From: Symsagittifera roscoffensis
Lineage: Eukaryota; Xenacoelomorpha; Acoela; Convolutidae
Assembly (NCBI RefSeq): GCF_963678635.1
Contig: NC_087070.1
Coordinates: forward strand, 13,118,539-13,182,538
Reading direction: 5' to 3'
Length of the DNA: 64,000 bases
The translations under genes and the position numbers were made by a program. Below the pieces are notes generated by a model that searched no databases, was not told where the DNA came from, and saw nothing but the letters and a program-made list of their open reading frames with translations. Each line of letters opens with the position of its first letter. The first letter of the stretch is position 1. Positions 44,565-57,211 of the stretch are shown piece after piece.

Positions 44565-45272
44565 ATGAGAAGGGCCACAGCCTCCTGGACCAAGATGCGG
44601 GACTTGCCATACACCCTAATCCAATGCCTGTTGCAGCAAAATCGTTTTGACACAGGAGAAGATAAGACGATTAAAATAGAGGAGGACACGAGACATTATA
44701 TAGGAGGCATGTCCCTACTCACCGATTTGTGCCTGGCTATGAGCACAGCCCCTTAGCAACCATCAGCGGCGTCAGCGAGTTCGTGACGGTGATATATGGT
44801 CCTGCCGTGAAATTCGCATTCCCGAATACAAAAGTAGAAGCTTACAGGAGGTCGATATTGCACCTGAACTTCATTTCAGTAGTAAACTGGAGTACACTCA
44901 ATTGATGCTTTCACTCAATTGAAGTGGGCTGAGGGCAACTTGAAATATTCCCTAAGCTCTGAAAATTACTACCTCGCAATAAGACGAACGGTGGAAAAAA
45001 CATGGGTTCCTCAAGTAATATCCTCATCCCAGAGAGTGACGAAAGAAACAGAAGACTGGGGCAATTATAGGAGGCTACCAGAGGAAATACCAGAGTTTCC
45101 TCTAATCCGTAGGTTGCTGCTCGGAGCGCACTCCGTAGTATTGACTCCTAGTCTGAAAACTTTTGAAACCAACGAAAGGATGATGGCGAAATTCTCTGAT
45201 TCGATTGATCCGCGCTTTGTAGGCAGAAACGCTGCTGTGCTGCAGTTTACGCGGTTCGCTTATGTGAACTAG
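44565..45272 (+). pseudogene. Helix-rich protein remnant, copy 1
   Basis: Two frames linked by damaged sequence: WTKMRDLPYTLIQCLLQQNR ... LTDLCLAMSTAP (44565-44756), then NLKYSLSSENYYLAIRRTVE ... RLLLGAHSVVLTPSLKTFET ... LQFTRFAYVN (44919-45272). Copy 3 has the connecting sequence open (MIRGVSEFVMMIYDPAVTFA). It resembles a helical structural or nucleocapsid-type protein in texture only. Confidence 0.35.
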
Positions 45273-45287
45273 TCAACGAGGAGACGA

Positions 45288-46139
45288 TTGAGCAGTGCAG
45301 CAACTCCCAAACGTGGAAGTTTCAAAGAGGGTTGGACCAAGTTGGCAAGGGAAGGGAAAGCATGGAGGGAAAGCAGAATTGCAGGAGGCTGCACTGATAG
45401 TCCTGAATGTGAGGCCAGCCATGGTAATAACTGGAAAGCCACCAATCAGAATTGCTATAGCACCCTTCGGCTGCCAAGATGTTGTGATGAGATACAGGAA
45501 ACGTCAAGACCGGTCAGCAGGTAGCTCGTCATACCGAAGTTTCCTGGGAACGTTTCCGAGTACGCTTCCTAGGAACCCTGCCGGAAGAAAAGTAAGAAGT
45601 TCACCACTGTGATCATGAGAACAGAACTGGCTGTGGCATGGGGAGAGTTGCTTTTATGGAGAGGTCAGTCATTTTTGCTGATAGTCCTGAATGTGAGGCC
45701 AGACTGGGAAGCTACCGACCAGAATTCGTCAAGCACCCTTCGGCTGCCAAGAGGTTGTCATGAGGTAAGGGAACTTCAAGACCGGTCAGCAAGTGGCTGG
45801 TCGTACCGAAGCTACCAGTGGCAACCAAGAATGATGACGAACAAGTGTCTTCAAGATCGGGGAAGAGTGAAGAGCGAGATGATGAAGAACCAAAAGACCG
45901 TCAGCTGGAAGAGCCAGTAGAACAAGATCCTGACCAAGCGGGAAAGGATGATGACAAAGCCTCAGTAGGTTGCGCGTCGAGCCTGGACTTCTTCCTTGAT
46001 GAAGACGAAACGGAGATGGTCACGGGGACGACTGAACCAGCGGGAGATGAAAGTTGCGCATTGGAACAGCCCTCAGCCTTCATGAATACAGCTCGCAACT
46101 TGCCGGAGAGCAGCTCTGCTGGCAAGAGCAAAACTACGT
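45288..46139 (+). pseudogene. C-terminal domain and acidic tail, copy 1
   Basis: Overlapping frames give LIVLNVRPAMVITGKPPIRI and APFGCQDVVMRYRKRQDRSA, then an acidic stretch (KSEERDDEEPKDRQLEEPVE ... SLDFFLDEDETEMVTGTTEP) ending SSSAGKSKTT. The acidic part is open in all copies. Likely the C-terminal part of the preceding protein. Function unknown. Confidence 0.35.
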
Positions 46140-46361
46140 AAGAGGAAATTTTTTACGGAATTCCTCGTAACAGAAAAATAGAAGGCGCAGCCACAGTATG
46201 TTTCCTGGGATCCCTGTCGGAAGAAGATTAAGAAGTTCAACACCGTGATCATGAGAACAGAACAGAATGTGTCATGGACATTTGCTGTCAAGGAGAAGAT
46301 ATCTTGCTGTCAAGATTTTCACCAGAAAGTGAGTAGCGAGGCTGCTTCATCTAGTTGACAC

Positions 46362-46841
46362 TTGAAAGCTGTGCAGCCAGCCAAGAGATCTAGAGTAGAA
46401 AAAGAAGTGCAAGCGAACGAGACAGCGGAAGATCTGAACCAGACGAGAAGCGAGTTGGACCGAGTGACAAAAACGTTGGCCAGAAATAAGAAAAAGAGAT
46501 ATGTGGAGGAGACTCTTCGAGGACTGAAACATGAAAAAAAGGGATGAAATAGAAAAAAACTTGAGCAGGAGTCTAGGGAACAATCAGAACGACTGGACAT
46601 AGCAAAATCGAAACCACTGTTACCTGCAGGAAACGTTCCACGTGGGTAATCGCCGATGAAACTCCTGACACCTCGTCAGCTGAGTCAGACAACCGAAGTG
46701 CAAGTCCCAATAGGATCAGCTAGAGTGACAGTCCGGGACCCAAATGGCACCCTGGGCAATCCAGTTGTTGAAAAAACTATGAGGCAGCTGGTGGAAGCCA
46801 CTGGTCGGCTCATGGCCAACAGGAATGTGCCAGGTTCCTGA
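46362..46841 (+). pseudogene. Coiled-coil-like N-terminal region of the Gag-like gene, copy 2
   Basis: The frame KRSRVEKEVQANETAEDLNQ ... RSELDRVTKTLARNKKKRYV has a heptad-like charged pattern. After a frameshift the frame at 46656 reads RQLSQTTEVQVPIGSARVTV and TMRQLVEATGRLMANRNVPG, ending in TGA. The same order occurs in copy 3, where the gene starts further upstream at 53732. Confidence 0.4.
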
Positions 46842-46998
46842 GTGATTCAACCCAATGGAAATATTGACGATATCGGCAGAGTACAGAATTCCTTTGAAGT
46901 AATATAGAAAACTGGAGATTGAGCTTCAACGACATCGGAGTCATGAAAAATTCTTCACTAGAAAAAACAGGATGATGTCGATGAAGTAAACTTCACGA

Positions 46999-47346
46999 GT
47001 GCTTGACATACAGAAGAACAATCAGATCGAGAATAGCTTAACGAAAGTACTTGAAAGGGACATTCGAGCATGGTTCAATGGATCAGCTTGGAGTACTGCA
47101 ATGAAAATGCAGCAAAAACCCCTCGAGACGCAACTTTTGAAATGTGGCGATTGTCTTGTGAGAGTGTTACAGAACTTTAGAACCTCAGGGATCACTACGG
47201 TGATGGCATGTCTAGCAGCTCAGACTCAGAAGGGGGTCATTGAGTCTGCGGTGTGGCAGAAGTTTCAGTGCGCTGTTCTGACCGTCCGCACAATACCAAC
47301 GAAAGCAAGAACTCAGTCAGCTACGCAAGAAGACACAATCAGATAG
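46999..47346 (+). pseudogene. Gag-like frame, copy 2
   Basis: 115-codon frame almost identical to 42841-43188 (RDIRAWFNGSAW replaces RDMRACFNGSAW). Confidence 0.35.
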
Positions 47347-47363
47347 TCGTGAGGTGAATTAAC

Positions 47364-47672
47364 ATGGTTCGCAATGCAGGACGAATGAATCTAACGGACT
47401 TGAAGCACGAATTGAGAACTCTGGATCAAGCCAGATTCACCACGGATGGAATATACTTCGATAGCCTAGAAGGGCAAGCCTGGATGAAACGTTTCTTCTA
47501 TGAGCAATTAGAAGGGTTAGAGGTTGAGCTGTTTGACACCGGATCATTGATAACCGATGAAGCGACAACTTTGCCGGCAATATCAACCTTTAATCCACCT
47601 AATCTAGAGCCACACATGTATTGCAGAGCTCGGGTGAGCAAGAACAGAGGTCAGATGTGCTGGGTCGATTAA
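47364..47672 (+). pseudogene. DTGS-containing frame, copy 2 (open)
   Basis: 102-codon open frame: LKHELRTLDQARFTTDGIYF, MKRFFYEQLEGLEVELFDTG, SLITDEATTLPAI and PHMYCRARVSKNRGQMCWVD. DTGS is the candidate aspartic-protease signature, though no second signature motif is evident. The frame closes in TAA within sequence conserved in all copies. Confidence 0.4.
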
Positions 47673-48133
47673 GAGAGGCACCAGCGAGTAGGACAATTTA
47701 AACCCGACGGAGACTGGGACCAGTCAATTAGACGACACGACCTCATGCACCTCCAGATCAGAGACGACTACGACTACTGGGAGCAGAGAAGAACGACGTC
47801 TAAAATTTCCGATGTGGTCAAGACCCGGGTTCGATGGGTCTAAAATTTCCGATGTGGTCACAAACCGGGTTCGATGAAATTGAATCTCATAAACAAAAAA
47901 ATTTGCAGCGATGAGATTGTCAGTACCGGACTGGCTGATAGCGGCGGAAATCAACATAGCTCTACGACATCATTGAGGTTGACTGACCTCGAGGGACTGC
48001 CCTCGAACAACACCATGGGTCCTATGAGTTCCAGACCATTGCAAGATTTGCGGAAAAACGAAAACCACACCGAACAAACTAGAAAAGAAATGCCGGGAGA
48101 ATTCTTGAAGAATAGAGCACCCTCTGGAAACAT

Positions 48134-48556
48134 GTGAAGATTTTCAAACATGTACGAGAACCTCCAGCTCCAGCTCAGAGCTTATCCAAAACAGTTGCGC
48201 AAGAGGGTGATGTGGAAACATTTAGCGACTTGAAGCTCGAGATTGACGAGACAATCTTCGCCGCCCATGACAAAGCAGAAATGAGTGAAGCCAAAAAATT
48301 AAAACTGGCGGAGGTTGATGGAGCTAAACCAACGGAATCCGTAAGCACGTTGAGCCCGACAACACTTGACATAATTTGGACTAAGAACGTACGAGGAGAG
48401 GAAGGTTTTGAGAGGACGGATAGTATGTTGGGAGCAGGATGGACCGAGTCCTTCCTGGCGAAAATGTTTCTTGGACGTTCCAGCAGTCGGGAATTCCTCA
48501 AAGCGGATATGGGACTTACCATCGTGATGATCATGGGACTGTTTGTGACGCTCTGA
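48134..48556 (+). pseudogene. Unidentified 140-codon frame, copy 2
   Basis: Longer version of 44053-44397, adding KIFKHVREPPAPAQSLSKTV at the front. A 200-codon antisense frame (48175-48777) overlaps it. Confidence 0.35.
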
Positions 48557-49078
48557 TTATAAGATTTCAGAAAGGGACCAGTCGGGCTGCTGGTAGAAGG
48601 GATACAGAGTCTCCACCTGGACGGACTTTTGATTGTGATTGCCAAAACACATGGAAGGTTAGGAGAGCTGATAAACCTTAACAAATTATCCTGAACAAAC
48701 TTGAGAATATGTGAAGAATTTGACATTAGAAGGGCCACTGCCTCCAGGACCAAGATGAGGGACTTGCCATACACCATAATCTAATGCCTGTTGCAGCAAA
48801 ATCGTTTTGACACAGGAGAGGATAAGACGATTAAAATAGAGGAGGAAATGAGACGTTATATAGGAGGCATGCCCCTACTCACCGATTTGTGCCTGGCTCT
48901 GAGCACAGCCCCTTAGCAACTATCAGCGGCGTCAGCGAGTTCGTGACGGTGATGTATGGTCCTGCCGTGAAAATCGCATTCCCGAATACAAAAGTAGAAG
49001 CTCACAGGAGGTTGATATTGCACCTGAACCTCAATTCAGTAGTAAACTGGAGTACACTCAATTGATGCTTTCACTCAA

Positions 49079-49432
49079 TTGATGTGGGCTGAGGGCAACT
49101 TGAAATATTCCCTAAGCTCTGAAAAGTACTACCTCGCAATAAGACGAACGTTGGAAAAAACATGGGTTCCTCAAGTAATAGCCTCATCCCAGAGAGTGAC
49201 GAAAGAAACAGAAGACTGGGGCGATTATAAGAGGCTACCAGAGGAAATACCAGAGTTTCCTCTAATCCGTAGGTTGCTGCTCGGAGCACACTCCGTAGTA
49301 TTGACTCCTAGTCTGAAAACTTTTGAAACCAACGAAAGGAGGCTGGCGAAATTCTCTGATTCGATTGACCCGCGCTTTGTAGGCAGAAACGCTGCTGTGC
49401 TGCAGTTTACGCGGTTCGCTGATGTGAATTAG
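49079..49432 (+). pseudogene. Helix-rich protein remnant, copy 2
   Basis: Counterpart of 44919-45272 with few substitutions (RRTLEKTWVPQVIASSQRVT). The upstream half, near 48721-48915, is damaged. Confidence 0.35.
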
Positions 49433-49454
49433 TCGACGAGGAGAAGATTGAGCA

Positions 49455-50249
49455 GTGCAGCAACTCCCAAACGTGGAAGTTTCAAAGAGGGTTGGACCAA
49501 GTTGGCAAGGGAAGGGAAAGCAGGGAGGGAAAGCAGACTTGCAGGAGGCTGAACTGATAGTCCTGAATGTGAGTCCAGCCATGGTAATAACTGGGAAGCC
49601 ACCAATTAGAATTGCTATAGCACCCTTCGGCTGCCAAGATGTTGTGATGAGATACAGGAAACGTCAAGACCGGTCAGCAGGTAGCTCGTCGTACCGAAGT
49701 TTCCTTGATCATGAGAACAGAACTGGCTATGGCATGGGGAGCGTTGCTTTTATGGAGAGGTCAGTCATGTTTGCTGGAGGCTGCACTGATAGTCCTGAAT
49801 GTGAGGCCAGACTGGGAAGCTACCGACCAGAATTCGTCAAGCACCCTTCGGCTGCCAAGAGGTTGTCATGAGGTAAGGGAACTTCAAGACCGGTCAGCAA
49901 GTGGCTGGTCGTACCGAAGCTACCAGTGGAAACCAAGAATGATGACGAACAAGTGTCTTCAAGATCGGGGAAGAGTGAAGAGCGAGATGATGAAGAACAA
50001 AAAGACCGTCAGCTGGAAGAGCCAGTAGAACAAGATCCTGACCAAGCGGGAAAGGATGATGACAAAGCCTCAGTAGGTTGCGCGTCGAGCCTGGACTTCT
50101 TCTTTGATGAAGACGAAACGGAGATAGTCACGGGGACGACTGAACCAGCGGGAGATGAAATTTGCGCATTGGAACAGCCCTCAGCCTTCATGAATACAGC
50201 TCGCAACTTGCCGGAGAGCAGCTCTGCTGGCAAGAGCAAAACTACGTAA
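49455..50249 (+). pseudogene. C-terminal domain and acidic tail, copy 2
   Basis: Counterpart of 45288-46139, with a deletion of about 50 bp near 49705 that removes part of the link between the two conserved stretches. The acidic tail frame at 49926-50249 is fully open. Confidence 0.35.
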
Positions 50250-50410
50250 GAGGAACTTTTTTACGGAATCTCCTCGTAAGAGAAAAATAGAAGGCGCAGC
50301 CACAGTATGTTTCCTGGGATCCCTGTCGGAAGAAGATTAAGAAGTTCAACACCGTGATCATGAGAACAGAACAGGCTGTGTCATGGACATTTGCTGTCAA
50401 GGAGAAGATA

Positions 50411-51209
50411 TGGACGGTAGTACAGTGATACGGGACCCATTACATATTGGAAACAGATCTCAATAGCTCAAATAGATTGAAAAGAAGCATATTAAAGTGG
50501 AGAGAAGCGATAGAAGAGGATAGAAACAATGGGTGAAATGAAACATTTCCCAGAATGTCTGGAGCCCGATACGCAGTAGGCTCGACGATGTCTCCCAAAT
50601 GCAATGGCCGATATCCAGTAGGATTCGTGGCAGTGGACGTAAAAAGCGCAACCACGAGGATGTCAGAGAAGTCTTATGAGTTACATTGTAAGATGTTTGC
50701 CGCAGCTACAAATATAACCAAGGACAAAGTACAGTAAAATTTTGGATAAAAAATTTCATAGGATATGCTAGCGGGAACTTTTGAGATTTTGAAGTACAAA
50801 AGCAGAAAAGATCAATAGCCACGGATTACAATGCAAAGGACGATGTTGACGAAACGCACCAAGTCATGATGGAAGTGGAACCATTACTGGAAGCGTCAGT
50901 AAACGAAATTGGAGATAAACCATATTGACACATGATGAGTTCCCATGCCATTGTTATCTACAAACATGGCGGTTTCCTGGGCGAAGTAATGTGGTGTTGA
51001 TCTGGGACTCTAGAGCGCTGCTCTGTAAGGTTTTACCAGACTCATCACAGCCCATATCATTACTGATAGTTGGAGTTTTAATGGCAATTAGATGGCTGGA
51101 GGCTCAAGTTAGAGAGAACAATCTGGAAGAACTTGTACGTTTAAAAGATTTAGATCTTTCCAAGAAGGTGTGCAAAATCTTGATTAATCCGCTAATCCAA
51201 CAAAAGTAA
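50411..51209 (+). pseudogene. Tail of the right-hand repeat unit, first occurrence
   Basis: Matches parts of copy 3 around 59063-61568, with about 1.7 kb missing. Frames read SGARYAVGSTMSPKCNGRYP, VAVDVKSATTRMSEKSYELH (50555-50737) and THDEFPCHCYLQTWRFPGRS ... RLKDLDLSKKVCKILI (50925-51209). Unidentified. Confidence 0.35.
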
Positions 51210-53731
51210 AAAAAAAACAATATAAAAGTAAAAAAATAATCCGACAAGAATAATCCGACAAAAGTTTCGAAGGACTGCCTCAACTGATCATTGCCGCAGG
51301 AGGAGGGTTCGAAATATCCCAGCCTGCATGATTGTTTTAAATCAATTAAGAAGACTATTCACTTTGTGGTGACAACAAACACTTGGATAACCTCTTGGAG
51401 AGGAAGATTATTTCATTGTTTGTACTAAATAGTTTTTGATTTCGATATTCAGGGCCAATAGCAACTAATTTATCGATGAGATGAACTAAAGTATGATAAT
51501 TGTAGTTTGTTGCTTGGCACAACTGTCCTTCTTCCCAGCACTTTTTCACCCTAGGAGTGTAATATTTTGCTAAATTCACAGCGACGGAGCGTAGAAAAAC
51601 TATTATCGAAGGATGGCTGATGTCACTCACCTTAATCCTACTTGTTTTTTTACCATCTTGGCCTAGCCAGTTGTTGTTCTGAACTGTTAAAGGCTAAGTA
51701 CTATGCTACCATTATGAGGCCTTCAGTCAAACAGTTATCGATAAGCTTTCGTTCACTTTTGAAAAACAAAACAACATAGACGAGTCTTGGATTCTCAGAC
51801 AGCGTGATTTCTATTAAAAATGCAACACAAAAAAAAATGAATATGTTTTTACTGAAAGTTATATACCAAATCCATTAGAGATGGATTGACTCTTTTCTCT
51901 AAGCTAACTGCTCATCCCCTGAAATACTCAATTAAAATTGGTTTAAATTAAAAACGTTCAGGGCATTGCAGCAATCTAATATATATAATAAATGTTTTCA
52001 AACAGTCTTCGAGCAACAAGCCTTTAACTCCGACCTCTCTCGTTATCTTCCATTTTTCCTAGCACGGGAGGGTTTGGTGCAATCCCGAATGTCTTATTGG
52101 ACCTACCTTTTCCACTATCTCTGCCGGTGACCACCTTGTCGTACCGTCGTACGTCGAGAGGCTTCATTTGTCTTCTTTTTTTCTCTTTCTTCAGTCGACT
52201 CTTTTCCGTCTCGCAATCGGTTTTGTTCTGTTTCTGGCCAAAAAGTTAGTTTTTTCGGATGTCCCTGTCCACGTCGATTTTTTGAAAAATTTAAATTCTA
52301 GAACATCCTGAGCCCCTTTTTTTCCATTTAACTGCAATAACAACGACTTTTATTTCGTTCTCGGCGTGTGTCGGAACTTTCGATTGTGCCAACCGGAGGA
52401 ATGGCACAGAGAAAAGTTTTTTATTTGAAATAATGAAACTAAACGTCAGAAAAGGTATTTTATCTTGGGTCATATCCTGAGAGTGCAGATTTGTGAAAAT
52501 GTTGGAAGGCTATATCGACGTAGAAATATGCCATTTGTAGCACAAAGTGAGTCGATGTGATGTGAATAAAAACTCTTTCGATGCTTTTTTAAATCTGGTG
52601 GATGTTACTGCACTATTCTGGTGAGTTAATCAAATTTTAATTATTACCTTGACCGGGCTGTCCGGCGAATATGTGACATTCGACAAGATAGAGGATCCGA
52701 AGAACTTGGAACCGGATGTACTCTTTTTGATGCAGACACGTCAAAGTGACTGAGAAAGACCCGCAAAAAAGTACAATTTTAAGTGGCGACTTTGTAGTGA
52801 ACAGGATAGACTTGAAGAGGATAGTAAAAGAACTAGTGGATCTGGAAAAGTTAACTGCGTCACAGGAAGTAGACATTAACGATGATCAAGACAACGAATG
52901 GCTCGATGAATCGCCAAGCCCGATGAGGAAACTGACGACAAACAACAGCAGTTGTACGATCAAGACTTGACAAACCTGCGCGTCTTGAAACGGTCGAACA
53001 AAATGATTTCATACCCCAAGGAAATCAGTGTCACCATTCTAACGTAGGCCGCGAGAGCATGAAGTGCATGAAAAAAGATAACATGATCCTTCCTGGGCAG
53101 CCCAGGAAGGGCTATTGTTCAAACCTGCATCCAACCTCAACCTAATATCCGGCATGCGGTCGACATCGACTTCGATGGATATTTTTGTCTGCAGAGTGAG
53201 GGAAGGGCTTGATCGCAATTCAGGTGATCGCAAGCGCTTGGCTGAAGAGACTTGCGATCACATGATCAGAACTTGGATAGCCAGACTTGCGATAGTATCG
53301 CAATCTTTTCGGATATCAACAGAAAAGTGTAACTACATAAGAAATGTAATTTAAGTATAGGTTGAATAGGGGTTGAGTGTAGGATGTGTTATTGTTATGT
53401 TCTTAGGATTGTGGGTTTGGATGATTTGGTGACCACAAGTACTCAAACAATACTTTCCGGATAAGATCCAAAGCAAGGATGTCCTCTTTTAGATCAGTTT
53501 CCAAGGTTTTAATTCATATTGAGTCTTTTTGTATCTTAAGATCAAAACACTTAATCTGACTGTTTTAAAATCCGCTTTCATCAGGATTCATTTTGAATTA
53601 GTTTAGAAGCAATGTTGACAGATGTTATAGTCATGACTTTGTTGCTAGATTCTGATTGATGAAAAGAAAAATTCAACTTTCAACTTTCTGTGAATCAATT
53701 TATCGAAGTCATACAATCGAACTGAACCAGG
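51210..53731. other. AT-rich tail and inter-copy region, no firm gene
   Basis: 51290-52680 is homologous to 62250-63930 (GGCTGTCCGGCGA and ACTCCGACCTCTCTCGTTAT are landmarks), so it belongs to the repeat unit. Short frames at 51355-51630 (minus) and 52746-52970 (plus, acidic) are not conserved as protein between copies. 53350-53700 shows nothing. Confidence 0.5.
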
Positions 53732-54600
53732 ATGGACAACTTTGACGAACTGATGGATTTAATCAAGGTCTACGCAGGACCAGTCATAGACGAGCTTTAT
53801 GAATAGACGAGATAATGCCCAGAATGATCCAGAGGTATTCATGTTGACGGCTGCTCTGACGAACATCCTAGGGCTTGACAACCGTGGAGACCGCCCCACG
53901 AGGTTATTGCTGATGGCAGCTTGGGGCGAGCATTGAGTGTTGGACCGCGCAAGGCTGCGGGTTACGAGATGGAGTAATGGAGCGATCTCAAGAACCTGGG
54001 GTGGGTACCGCGATAACGTACCAGCCTGGAGAAATGCCTCTCCCAGCCAGGCCTACGCCCGGCTTGAGGAGTACCAACTTTTTTCACCAAGAAATGAGTA
54101 GAGAGGCTGCTTCATCTAGCTCACAGTTGAAAGCTGCGGTGCCAGCCAAGGGAGCTAGAGGACAATGGAAGATCTGAACGAGACGCGAGATTAGTGGGAT
54201 CGAGTGAGAAAAACCTTGGCCAGAACTCAAAAAGTAGAGTTATGTGGAGTAGACTGTTCGAGGACTGCAACCGGAACGAAAGAGAAGAAATAGAAAACTT
54301 GAGCAGGAGTATAAGGAGCGATCAAAGCGATTGGACATAGCAAAACCGGAACAACCGTTACCTGCAGGAAACGTTTCACATGGGCAATTGCTGATGAAGC
54401 TCCTGGCACCTTGCGAGCTGAGTCAGACAACCGATCTGCAATCTAAACCGGATTTGCGCAATCCCGGACACAAGCGACACCCTGGGCGATCCATTTGTTG
54501 AAAAAACGATGAGGCAGCTGGTGGAAGTCGCTGATCGGCTCGTGACCAAGAGGAATGTGCCAGGCTTCGGAGTGATTCAACCCTATGGAACAATTGATGA
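53732..54600 (+). pseudogene. Start of the Gag-like gene, copy 3
   Basis: ATG at 53732 opens MDNFDELMDLIKVYAGPVID and ELYE before a TAG. Continuation in shifted frames gives NAQNDPEVFMLTAALTNILG, then SNGAISRTWGGYRDNVPAWR, the SREAASSSSQLKAA region shared with copy 2, and coiled-coil-like sequence. The best view of the 5' end of the repeat family's first gene. Confidence 0.4.
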
Positions 54601-54823
54601 TACCGGCAGAGTACAGAAACAGAAATCCTTTGAAGTAATATAGAAAACTGGAGATTGAGCTTCAACGACATCGGATTCATGAAAAATTCTTCACTAGAAA
54701 TGTCAGGATGATGTCGATGAACAAAACTTCACGAGTGCTTGACATAGAGAAGAACAATCAGACCAGGAAAAGCTTCACGAGAGTACCGGGCACGGACATG
54801 CGAGCATGTTTCAATAGATCAAC

Positions 54824-55189
54824 TTGGAGTCATGTAATGACGTGCAGCAACCACCACTCGGCACGTCACCTTTGATAATGGGCGATTGTCTTGTGAGAGT
54901 GTTACAGAATTTAAGAACCTCATGGATCACTAAGGTGATGGCCTTCGGAGGTGGTGCGACGGTAGCTCAGCTATTTAGATTGGTCGAGTTGTTAATCCTG
55001 AGCAGAATTTTAGACGTGAAGGTTTTGAAATTTGTGAAGAAGCTCAAACTCAGAAGAGGGTCAGTGGGAAGCGATGCTGGTGTGCTCGTTTACTGCGGTG
55101 TTGTAGAAGCTTCAGTGCGCTGTAGTGAACGTCCGCACAATACCAACGAATGCAAGAACACAGTCAGCTACAGCAAGAATACACAATGA
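54824..55189 (+). pseudogene. Gag-like frame, copy 3, with zinc-knuckle-like end
   Basis: 121-codon frame MGDCLVRVLQNLRTSWITKV ... LVELLILSRILDVKVLKFVK ... VYCGVVEASVRCSERPHNTN and ECKN. The cysteines near the end suggest a degraded CCHC knuckle. Confidence 0.35.
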
Positions 55190-55247
55190 GAAAGTCGTGA
55201 GGTGGATTAACATGGTGCGTAATCTGGCAAGTCTCATTGCTGGATGA

Positions 55248-55535
55248 ATGATTCTGATAGACTTGGAGCACGAACTGAGAGCTCTGGATCAAGCCAAATT
55301 CACCACGGGTGGATTACACTTCGACAGCTTAGAAGGGCACGCCTGGATGAAACGTTTCTCCCAGGAGCAATCAGAAGGATTAGAGGTTGAGCTGTTTGAC
55401 ACCGAAGCATTGATAACCGATGAAGCGACAAACTTGCCGGTAATACCAAACTTTATTCCAACTAATCTAGAGCCACACATGTATTGCAGAGCTCAAGTGA
55501 GCAAGAACAGAGGTCAGATGTGCTGGGTCGATTAG
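55248..55535 (+). pseudogene. DTG-region frame, copy 3 (signature lost)
   Basis: 95-codon homologue of 47364-47672 in which the signature reads ELFDTEAL, so the glycine is replaced. A further partial duplicate at 56340-56520 reads LFDTGALI. Confidence 0.4.
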
Positions 55536-55735
55536 GAGAGGCACCAGCGACTAGGACTATTCGTAGCCGACGGAAACTGGGACCAGTCAATCAGACGACA
55601 CGACCTCAGGTACCTCCAGATCAGAGAAGAAGACGAAGACTGTGACCAGAGAAGGCAGACGTCTTGATAAAAGTTCCCTGAGTTGGTCAAGATCCATATC
55701 TTCCCCATGCCTGGTTTAAAAACCAGATTTGAAAG

Positions 55736-56520
55736 CTGCGGTGCCAGCCAATAGAACTAGAGTAGAAGAAGAAGTGCAAGCGAACGAGAAAAAAGAAGAT
55801 CTGAACGAGACGAGAGACTAGTTGGATCGAGTGAGAAAAACCTTGGCCAGAACTCTAGAAAATAGAGATATGTGGAGGAGACTGTTTGGGGACTGCAACC
55901 TGAAACAAAGAGAAGAAATAGAAAACTTCAGCAGGAGTATAAGGATCGATCAGAACGATTGTAGGTTTACCTGCAGAAAACGTTTCACGTGGGCAACTGC
56001 CGATGAAGCTCCTGACAAGATGCGAGCTGAGTCAGACAACCGATGTGATGCCCCAACAGAATCCGGTAGAGTGACAATCCCGGATCCAAGCGATACCCTG
56101 GGCGATCCAATTTTTGTAAAAACGATGAGGCAGCTGGTGGAGGCCGCTGGTCGGATCGTGGCCAAGAAGAATGTTCCAGGTTCCGGAGTCATTGCACCCT
56201 ATGGAACAATTGACGATATTTGTAAAAAGATATCGTCCATTGTTAGATACCTTCAAATAATCGATATTTGTTAAAAGATATCGTCGAAAGATATCATCTA
56301 TTGACTAGAATTAGTGACGATAATTGTTAGAACAATTCATGATATGAAATACACTTCGACAGCCAAGAAGGGTTAGATGTTGAGCTGTTTGACACCGGAG
56401 CATTGATAACCCATGAAGCGACAAACATGCCGGCCTTATCAACCTTTGTGCCACCTAATCTAGAGACACACATGTATTGCAGAGCTCGATTGAGCAAGAA
56501 CAGAATTCAGATGTGTTGGG
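55736..56520. repeat. Internal duplication within copy 3
   Basis: 55736-56210 repeats 54090-54570 (coiled-coil and TMRQLVEAAGR region, open at 55822-56274), and 56346-56520 repeats 55312-55535. In between are short GATATCGTC-type repeats (56225-56300). Confidence 0.7.
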
Positions 56521-57211
56521 TCGATTGAGAGAGGTACCAGCGAGTAGGACTATTCATAGCAGACGGAGAATGGGACCAGTCAATCAGACGACACGACCTC
56601 AGGCACCTCCAGGTCAGAGACGAATACGACGACTGTGACCAGAGAAGAGCGACCTCTGGATACAGTTCCATGATGTGGTCAAGACCCACATCTTCCCCTT
56701 GCCGGGTTTAAAAACCGGATTTGATGAAATTGAATTTCCAAACAGTAAGATTTGCGCTGATGCGATTAGAATGCTGAACGGAGCGAGATTGTCAGTAACG
56801 AACTAGCTCGATGGTAGGAAAGTATTGGCTGATAACCGCGGAAATGAACTTTAACTCCACGACAGCATTGAGGTTGGCTGAGTCGAATGAAAGACCACTC
56901 GCTACACATTCTAGTGTTGGACGAAGTGTTGCGATTAGAGCTGTCCAATTTAAGCAGACAGCTCGAGATGAAACAATGAATCGATGATGTCCATCAAGTA
57001 ATAGTGGATATGTCAAAGACCTGTGGATCCGAAGAAAGGAAGTCAACGAGAAAGAAAATAGAAAACAGTACGCCAAAGAAACAAAAGCTCACCTGGAAGC
57101 AGCATTAGGCATGGACGATTTTGAGCTCCACCAATGATCGCGAAAATCTACGCCTACATCGTGAGAGAAATAAAAAAGGCGGAGGGTTAAGGAGCTAAAT
57201 CAACGGAATCC

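Larger units (their letters stand above)
42613..46302. repeat. Right-hand repeat family, copy 1 (5' end in gap)
   Basis: Matches 46771-50410 at high identity with a period of about 4.16 kb. GC content is clearly higher than in the Polinton region. It ends at GGAGAAGATA, where it joins the start of copy 2. Confidence 0.92.
46303..50410. repeat. Right-hand repeat family, copy 2
   Basis: Near-identical tandem copy of copy 1, with one indel near 49705. It also contains the 5' part missing from copy 1 because of the gap (46322-46760). Its end diverges from copy 1 at 50411. Confidence 0.92.
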
